Assembly (NCBI RefSeq): GCF_020037015.1
Contig: NZ_JAIQDE010000043.1
Coordinates: forward strand, 1-61,231
Direction: 5' to 3'
Source of the DNA: Corallococcus sp. AS-1-6
Lineage (GTDB): Bacteria > Myxococcota > Myxococcia > Myxococcales > Myxococcaceae
DNA: 61,231 nucleotides
Shown: positions 55,988 through 61,231 of the stretch, in pieces
How positions within the stretch are numbered: the first letter of the stretch is position 1
How the letters are laid out: each line of letters begins with the position of its first letter
Notes under the pieces: generated by a model
What the model was told of the DNA's origin: nothing
Database searches by the model: none
The model's input: the letters and a program-made list of their open reading frames with translations, nothing else
Made by a program: the position numbers and the translations under genes

Positions 55988-57025
55988 TCAATCATTTACA
56001 GGCAATGTATCAGGGCCTTTATTCCGGCCCAAGGACGTGAGGAAGCTCCACGCGCTCTTTTCGCCGCCCAGGTACGTCTGGAAGTGGTTCTCCCCGGGGC
56101 GGTAGAGGCCCGTCCGCATGAGCTGCGCGTGCAGCGCGGGCAGGTGGTAGTAGGGCACGGACGGGAAGAGGTGATGAGACAGGTGGTAGCTGGCGTTGAA
56201 GGGCGCGATGAAGAAGCGCTCGAACCAGGTGGCCGCCGCCACGTCCCGCGTCTCGTGCGTCTCATCCGGGGTGGCGGGGGTGAAGGGGTGCTCCACCACC
56301 GCGCGGATGCGGAAGGCCACCATCATCAGCGTCAGTGACGGGATGGACCACAGGAGCAGGTAGTGGAGCCAGCCGCCCGTGAGCGTGAGGAAGGTGATGA
56401 AGCCGGTCAGCCACAGCGCGTAGCGCACGTGCTCCGCGCGGGACGGCGGCGGGCCGCCCTTGCCCAGCGCGCGGCCCGTATAGGACCAGGGGATCATGAT
56501 GCGCACGTGGGACGGGGTGAAGAAGCCCACCATGTCCCCCAGCAGCACCAGCGCCGTGCCCACGCGCGTGCGCGGGAACATCCATGCATGGTCGCGCTGC
56601 GCCGTGCGCCAGTACGGGTCCTTCTCCGTGTTGACGTAGCGGTGGTGCTCCGCGTGCTCCTTGCGGTAGCCCTCCGTGGTGATGTTCATGGGGAACGCGC
56701 ACAGCAGGTCCGCCAGCACGTCATTGGCCTTGCGGTGCGTGAGCAGGTGGTGGTGCGAGGCTTCGTGCACCAGGCTCAGGAGCGCGTGCTGCCGCGTGGA
56801 GATGATGACCGCGGCCAGCACCCACGCCCACCACCGGTCCACCTGCACCACGAACGCCACCGACAGCGCGATGATGAGCCATTGGCGCGCCACCGCCCAC
56901 AGGCCCCGCGCGTTGGTCACCACCGACAGCTTCCTCACCGACGCCGTCAAGCCACGACGGTCGAACGCGCGGGAGGTGACCGCTTCCGAGTCATCCAGCG
57001 ACAACGGTTCTGGAACGGCGAGCAT
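55988..57025 (-). CDS. membrane fatty-acid desaturase
   Basis: A 345-residue di-iron enzyme that inserts double bonds into acyl chains. The His boxes are HEASHHH near residue 90, HAEHHRY near residue 130, and YHLSHHLFPSVPYYHLP near residue 290, in family order. Paired hydrophobic segments flank them. The start MLAVPEPLSL has AGGAGG eleven bases upstream. The longer frame to 57127 lacks family character. It has its own AT-rich promoter region and terminator, so it is probably monocistronic. Fatty-acid unsaturation for membrane adaptation or signalling lipids is possible. Confidence 0.9.
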   Translation of the reverse strand: MLAVPEPLSLDDSEAVTSRAFDRRGLTASVRKLSVVTNARGLWAVARQWLIIALSVAFVVQVDRWWAWVLAAVIISTRQHALLSLVHEASHHHLLTHRKANDVLADLLCAFPMNITTEGYRKEHAEHHRYVNTEKDPYWRTAQRDHAWMFPRTRVGTALVLLGDMVGFFTPSHVRIMIPWSYTGRALGKGGPPPSRAEHVRYALWLTGFITFLTLTGGWLHYLLLWSIPSLTLMMVAFRIRAVVEHPFTPATPDETHETRDVAAATWFERFFIAPFNASYHLSHHLFPSVPYYHLPALHAQLMRTGLYRPGENHFQTYLGGEKSAWSFLTSLGRNKGPDTLPVND

Positions 57026-57424
57026 CTGGGGACAGACCTCCTGCCGGGCGCGAGCGCTCTGGCGGAAGGCCGGGAGGTCGTTTCCTCCCCCGTCCAAGGC
57101 GACCCCCTGCCGCACACCCCGGTTCATGTGGGACTACACCGCCTTGCGGTAATAATCTCATATCATAGTAATTCCGAGGTCTGAAAGACCCGCTCAGTCT
57201 TACAGCCATGACGGACGTGGCAGGTCCAAGGGGTGGCTGGGCAAAGCGGATGTTGAGTGGTGTCCAGAAGGCTGCCCCCCCGAAGGCCTGGCATCCGGGA
57301 AGAGGTGGGCCCCGGGCCTTTTGGACGGTGTGATGGAGGGGACGTCCGTACACTGGACGGGAACCCCTTTCCGCGTTCGCGGCCCGGGAAAGGCGGGGAG
57401 GTTGCTCGACCTCCCCGTGAATGG
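57026..57424. promoter_or_regulatory. divergent regulatory region, desaturase versus hybrid kinase
   Basis: 399 bases with no credible gene. 57149-57177 is strikingly AT-rich for this genome and includes TATCATA and AATAATC, a candidate desaturase promoter. GGTCT-GAA-AGACC (57178-57190) is a perfect inverted repeat adjoining it. CGTCC/GGACG at 57343-57359 lies just before the kinase. Confidence 0.45.
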
Positions 57425-60019
57425 ATGCAGGCACCCTTCGACTTCCAGAAGCTCTTCGAGCTGTCGCCCAATCCCTACATGCTGCTGGACCGCGAGCTGC
57501 GGTACGTCACGGCGAACGCGGCCTATCTGCGGGTGACCGCCAGCCGGCTGGAGGACCTGGTCGGGCGCCCCATCTTCGAGGCGTTCCCGCACGACCCGGA
57601 CGACCCGGCCAACGCCAGCGCCCGGATGCTGCGCGAGTCGTTCCTCCGGGTGCTGACGGAGCGGACGCTGGACACGCTGGCGCTCATCCCCTACCGGGTG
57701 CCGCGCCAGACGGAGTCCGGCGTGGTGGTGGAGGAGCGCTACTGGAGCGCCACGCACACGCCCCTGCTGGATGGCCGGGGCGAGGTGGCCTTCATCCTCC
57801 AGCACACGATGGACGTGACGGAGCTGCAGCAGCTCAAGCGGGCCGTGCGTGACGCGGAGGCGCCACCGGACGGGGGGGCCCGGACGCAGCTCATGGGCGG
57901 GGTGCTCGCGCGCGCCCAGGCGGTGCAGGAGGCCAACCGCGTCCTGGACGACGAGCGCCGCCACCTGCGCCGCCTGTTCGAACAGGCGCCGGGCTTCATG
58001 TGTTCGCTGAGGGGGCCCGAGCACGTGTTCGAGCTGGCCAACCGCTCCTACCTCCAGCTCGTGGGGCACCGGGAGCTGTTGGGCCGGACGGTGCGGGAGG
58101 CCCTGCCGGAGGTGGCCGGGCAGGGCTTCTTCGAGCTGCTGGACCGGGTGTTCACGACCGGCGAGCCCTTCGTCGGGCACAACATGCGGGTGCAGTTGCA
58201 GCGAGAGCCCGGGGGGCCGCTGGTGGAGGCCTTCCTGGACTTCGTCTACCAGCCCGTCATCGAGGCGGACGGCCGCGTCTCCGGCATCTTCGTGCAGGGC
58301 CACGACATGACGGCGCAGAAGCGGGCGGAGGACGAGCTGGCGCGCCACCGCGACCACCTGGAGGAGCTGGTGCGCGAGCGCACGCGGGCGCTGGAGGAGA
58401 GCGAGGCGGAGCGCCGCCAGACGGAGGCCGCGCTGCTCCAGGCGCAGAAGATGGAGGCGGTGGGCAAGCTCACCGGCGGCGTGGCGCATGACTTCAACAA
58501 CCTGCTCCAGGTGGTGAGCGGCAACCTCCAGTTGCTCCAGCGCGACGCGGTGGGCGACTCGCGCGCGCAGCGGCGCCTGGAGACGGCGCTGGGCGCGGTG
58601 GAGCGCGGGGCGCGGCTGGCCTCGCAGTTGCTCGCGTTCGCGCGGAGGCAGCCCCTGGCGCCCACGGCGCTCAACCTGGGCCGGCTGGTGCGCGACATGG
58701 ACGACCTCTTGCGCCGCGCCCTGGGCGAGGACGTGGAGGTGGAGACGGTCATCGCGGGCGGGCTGTGGAACACGTCCGTGGACCGCAACCAGTTGGAGAA
58801 CGTCATCCTCAACCTGGCCATCAACGCGCGCGACGCCATGGAGGGCCGGGGCCGGCTGACCATCGAGGCGGGCAACGCGATGCTGGATGACCACTACGCG
58901 ATGCTGCACCCGGAGGTGACGGCGGGGCAGTACGTGCTGCTGGCCATCTCCGACACGGGCTCTGGCATGACGCCGGAGGTGATGGAGCGCGCGTTCGAGC
59001 CGTTCTTCACCACGAAGCCGGAGGGCCGGGGCACGGGCCTGGGGCTGAGCATGGTGTATGGCTTCGTGAAGCAGTCCGGCGGCCACGTGAAGATCTACAG
59101 CGAGCTGGGCCACGGCACGTCCATCAAGATCTACCTGCCGCGCACCTTCCAGGCGGCGGCGCAGCCGGTGGAGAGCGGCCCGGGGCAGGTGGAGGGTGGC
59201 ACGGAGACCATCCTCGTGGTGGAGGACGACGCGGCGGTGCGGGCCACGGTGGTGGAGGTGCTCACGGAGCTGGGCTACCGCGTGCTCAAGGCGCACGACG
59301 GTCAGAGCGCGCTCGCGGTCATCCAGAGCGGCCTGCCGGTGGACCTGCTCTTCACGGACGTGGTGATGCCGGGGCCGGTGCGCAGCCCGGAGCTGGCGCG
59401 GCTGGCGAAGGCGCACCTGCCGGACCTGGAGGTGCTCTTCACGTCCGGCTACACGGAGAACGCCATCGTGCACGGCGGCCGGCTGGACCCGGGCGTGAGC
59501 CTGTTGTCCAAGCCGTACCGGCGCGAGGACCTGGCGCGGAAGATCCGCTCGCTCTTGCGTGGACGCGAGCAGCGGCTGGCGGCGAAGCCGTTCCGCGCGC
59601 CCGCGCCCGCGGAGACGCCGCCGAAGGGCGCGCTGCGCATCCTCCTGGTGGAGGACGACGCGGACATCCGCGAGTCCGCGTCCGAGCTGATGGCGGACCT
59701 GGGACACACCGTGCGCGCGGTGGAGAGCGCGGAGGCGGCGGGCGAGGCGCTGGCGAAGGAGCCCTTCGACCTGCTCTTCACGGACGTGACGCTGCCGGGC
59801 AAGTCCGGCGTGGTGCTGGCGCGCGAGGCCGCGCGGTGCTACCCGTCCCTGCGCATCATCATCGCGTCCGGTGATTCGCGCGCGGTGTCGGCGGAGGACG
59901 GCCAGATGTTGGAGCGCGTGGTGCTGCTGCCCAAGCCCTATGACCTGAACCAGATGGAGCGCGCATTGGAGCAGGCCGCCATGGATGTTGGCTCCGCCGC
60001 CCGGACGCGGCCGGCGTGA
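57425..60019 (+). CDS. PAS-PAS hybrid histidine kinase with two receiver domains
   Basis: An 864-residue soluble kinase. PAS1 (about 5-140; LFELSPNPYMLLDRELRYV) and PAS2 (about 175-300; LFEQAPGFMCSLRGPEHVFELANRSYL) precede a coiled coil (about 300-345). The H box is GGVAHDFNNLLQ with His355. The ATPase has NLAINARDAM, DTGSGM, FFTTK and GTGLGLSMVYG. Receiver 1 (about 595-705; VVEDDAAVR, FTDVVMPG) and receiver 2 (about 740-855; LVEDDADIR, FTDVTLPG) follow. It has no transmembrane segment, so the signal is probably cytosolic. The start is uncertain, since no good ribosome site is seen. Its stop overlaps the next gene's GTG. Confidence 0.92.
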   Translation: MQAPFDFQKLFELSPNPYMLLDRELRYVTANAAYLRVTASRLEDLVGRPIFEAFPHDPDDPANASARMLRESFLRVLTERTLDTLALIPYRVPRQTESGVVVEERYWSATHTPLLDGRGEVAFILQHTMDVTELQQLKRAVRDAEAPPDGGARTQLMGGVLARAQAVQEANRVLDDERRHLRRLFEQAPGFMCSLRGPEHVFELANRSYLQLVGHRELLGRTVREALPEVAGQGFFELLDRVFTTGEPFVGHNMRVQLQREPGGPLVEAFLDFVYQPVIEADGRVSGIFVQGHDMTAQKRAEDELARHRDHLEELVRERTRALEESEAERRQTEAALLQAQKMEAVGKLTGGVAHDFNNLLQVVSGNLQLLQRDAVGDSRAQRRLETALGAVERGARLASQLLAFARRQPLAPTALNLGRLVRDMDDLLRRALGEDVEVETVIAGGLWNTSVDRNQLENVILNLAINARDAMEGRGRLTIEAGNAMLDDHYAMLHPEVTAGQYVLLAISDTGSGMTPEVMERAFEPFFTTKPEGRGTGLGLSMVYGFVKQSGGHVKIYSELGHGTSIKIYLPRTFQAAAQPVESGPGQVEGGTETILVVEDDAAVRATVVEVLTELGYRVLKAHDGQSALAVIQSGLPVDLLFTDVVMPGPVRSPELARLAKAHLPDLEVLFTSGYTENAIVHGGRLDPGVSLLSKPYRREDLARKIRSLLRGREQRLAAKPFRAPAPAETPPKGALRILLVEDDADIRESASELMADLGHTVRAVESAEAAGEALAKEPFDLLFTDVTLPGKSGVVLAREAARCYPSLRIIIASGDSRAVSAEDGQMLERVVLLPKPYDLNQMERALEQAAMDVGSAARTRPA

Positions 60020-61158
60020 CGGACGCTCGGGCCCGGACGGGCGAAACCCTCTATGTGTCCACGCTGCCGGGCCTGGAGCCCGCGCTGGAGGCGGAGGCGC
60101 GCGAGCTGGGGCTGTCCTTCCGGCGCGCGGAGGGCGGCATCGAGTGCGAGGGCCCTCCCGGCCTGCACCAGACCGCGAACCTGCGCCTGCGCACCGCGAG
60201 CCGCGTGCTCCTGCGCCTGGGCACCTTCACGGCGCCCACCGCGGACGCGCTGGTGCAGGGGCTGCGAGCGCTGCCCATGGCGGGCGTCTGGGACGGCAAG
60301 GCGCCGCTGCGGTTGTCCGTGACGCTGCACCGCTCCGTGGCCCCGGGGCCGGCGGTGGTGCTGGAGTCCGCGGCCGTGGCCTGGGACCCGTGCGAGGTGA
60401 CGGTCGCGGGACACCTGGACGAGGAGGGCGGGGGGCCGGGGCTCACGCTGCTGGTGCGCGGCGAGGGCGCGCGCTGGACGGTGAGCGTGGACACGTCCGG
60501 TGCGCCCCTGTACCAGCGCGGCTACCGGCAGGAGGTGGGGCGCGCGCCCCTGCGCGAGACGCTGGCCTCGGGCATCCTCCGGCTCGCGGGCTACGCGGGG
60601 GACGTGCCGCTGGTGGATCCGATGTGCGGCTCGGGCACGTTCCTGGTGGAGGGTGCCTGGCTGTCCCAGCGGCGCGCGCCGGGCCTGCTGCGCACGTTCG
60701 CGTTCCAGTCCTTCCCGTCCTACGACCAGGAGGCCTGGGCGCGCCGCCGCGCGGAGGCGGAGGCGGAGGGGCTGGCGGAGCCTCGCGCGCCCATGCGCGG
60801 ATACGACCTCAACGCGGGGGCGCTGGGCACGGCGCGGCGCAACGCGAGACGCGCGGGCGTGACGTTGACGCTGGAGCGGCACGACCTGCGCACGCTGAAG
60901 GCCCCGCCGGACGCCCCCGGGCTGGTGGTGGCCAACCCGCCCTACGGCAAGCGCGTGGGCGAGGTGGAGGACCTGCCGGACCTCTACCGCGCGCTGGGCG
61001 CGACGTTGAACGGCGCGTTCCGCGACTGGCGCAAGGCGCTCATCGTCCCCGAGGAGCCGAGGCTGGTGGCGGCGCTGGGGCTGAAGGGCGCGCGGCAGCT
61101 CGACGTGAAGAACGGCGGCCTGCGCTGCCTGCTGCTGCTCTCGGGCGCTTCGAGCTAG
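60016..61158 (+). CDS. THUMP-domain 23S rRNA guanine-N2 methyltransferase (RlmL N-terminal-type)
   Basis: A 380-residue SAM methyltransferase. It begins at GTG overlapping the kinase stop (GTGA). The N-terminal THUMP-bearing part (1-165; TLPGLEPALEAEARELG, GAPLYQRGYRQEVGRAPLRETLA) precedes a Rossmann domain with VDPMCGSGTFLVEGA near residue 205 and the catalytic NPPYGKRVG near residue 315. It corresponds to the m2G2445-type half of E. coli RlmL, without the C-terminal RlmK half. The overlap with a signalling kinase is unusual. Confidence 0.92.
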   Translation: MTDARARTGETLYVSTLPGLEPALEAEARELGLSFRRAEGGIECEGPPGLHQTANLRLRTASRVLLRLGTFTAPTADALVQGLRALPMAGVWDGKAPLRLSVTLHRSVAPGPAVVLESAAVAWDPCEVTVAGHLDEEGGGPGLTLLVRGEGARWTVSVDTSGAPLYQRGYRQEVGRAPLRETLASGILRLAGYAGDVPLVDPMCGSGTFLVEGAWLSQRRAPGLLRTFAFQSFPSYDQEAWARRRAEAEAEGLAEPRAPMRGYDLNAGALGTARRNARRAGVTLTLERHDLRTLKAPPDAPGLVVANPPYGKRVGEVEDLPDLYRALGATLNGAFRDWRKALIVPEEPRLVAALGLKGARQLDVKNGGLRCLLLLSGASS

Positions 61159-61231
61159 CAGGCTGTTGAGAAACCCCTCCGAGGGATCGACACCCCGCAC
61201 CGAGGCGTGGTGTCCTCCGCGTCACGGAGGG
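61159..61231. other. nested inverted repeats, possible start of a mobile element (cut by window end)
   Basis: CAGGCTGTTGAGAAACCCC directly follows the methyltransferase stop and resembles the ends of some insertion sequences (GGCTGTTGAAAAA type). Behind it, GACACC (61189-61194) pairs with GGTGTC (61209-61214), and CCTCCG with CGGAGG (61214-61219 and 61225-61230). A terminator is the alternative. The element, if any, lies outside the window. Confidence 0.3.

Noticed and set aside
57257-57424. Longer N-terminus for the hybrid kinase
   Set aside because: The added residues are Pro/Arg/Gly-rich with no PAS character. The PAS domain starts right after ATG 57425.

Overview
The window is about 61 kb of very GC-rich DNA. 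Most genes have near-exclusive G/C at third codon positions, and starts at GTG and TTG are common. The gene content points to a predatory, multicellular delta-proteobacterium of the Myxococcales (Cystobacterineae, Corallococcus- or Myxococcus-like). It includes a eukaryotic-type Ser/Thr kinase with a PEGA domain, a complete accessory chemosensory cluster, secreted proteases with Cys-rich tails, a GH18 chitinase, a hybrid PAS kinase and many lipoproteins. Genus assignment is inference. No rRNA, tRNA, CRISPR array or complete insertion sequence was seen.

Layout. 1-0.4 kb: a small secreted Cys-rich protein. 0.5-6.0 kb: a minus-strand tryptophan operon, aroF-trpD-trpC-trpF-trpB-trpA, almost entirely coupled by ATGA overlaps and lacking trpE/trpG. 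6.2-16.6 kb: an amine-oxidase-fold flavoprotein, a lipoprotein subtilase, a CPBP-type membrane protease, a ketopantoate reductase, HtpG, a secreted M49-like metallopeptidase and a CrtW-like ketolase. 16.6-18.7 kb: the MsrPQ periplasmic methionine sulfoxide repair pair and an orphan receiver protein. 18.8-24.2 kb: a translationally coupled trio of Ser/Thr kinase-PEGA, TPR-fused TonB-dependent receptor and lipoprotein, the most unusual assembly here. 24.5-30.5 kb: a BtuF-like binding protein without a signal peptide, a POTRA/beta-barrel outer-membrane protein, a UPF0489-like protein and a secreted DPP-IV. 30.6-36.2 kb: a cold-shock protein, the 2-oxoglutarate dehydrogenase E1/E2 genes and an InhA/FabI-type enoyl-ACP reductase.

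36.3-44.3 kb holds a chemosensory operon in the order receiver, receiver-CheW, CheR-TPR, CheW, CheA(Hpt-HATPase-CheW-REC), CheB, MCP. Overlapping start and stop codons link it from the receiver-CheW gene to cheB. It ends at a strong hairpin. 44.3-50.3 kb holds clpS-clpA, a FemAB/GNAT-like protein, a small hypothetical protein, an Nfu-type Fe-S scaffold and a methyltransferase with no conventional start codon. 50.7-57.0 kb carries an alpha/beta hydrolase, an FNR-type reductase, a PlsC-like acyltransferase, a chitinase and a membrane fatty-acid desaturase. 57.4-61.2 kb holds a hybrid histidine kinase overlapping an RlmL-type rRNA methyltransferase, followed by inverted repeats that may be the edge of a mobile element.

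Functionally the window mixes core metabolism (Trp synthesis, TCA cycle, fatty-acid synthesis, protein quality control) with surface sensing and secreted hydrolysis. All calls come from reading translated sequence and motifs. No database search was possible, so family names are recognition and exact substrates are inference.
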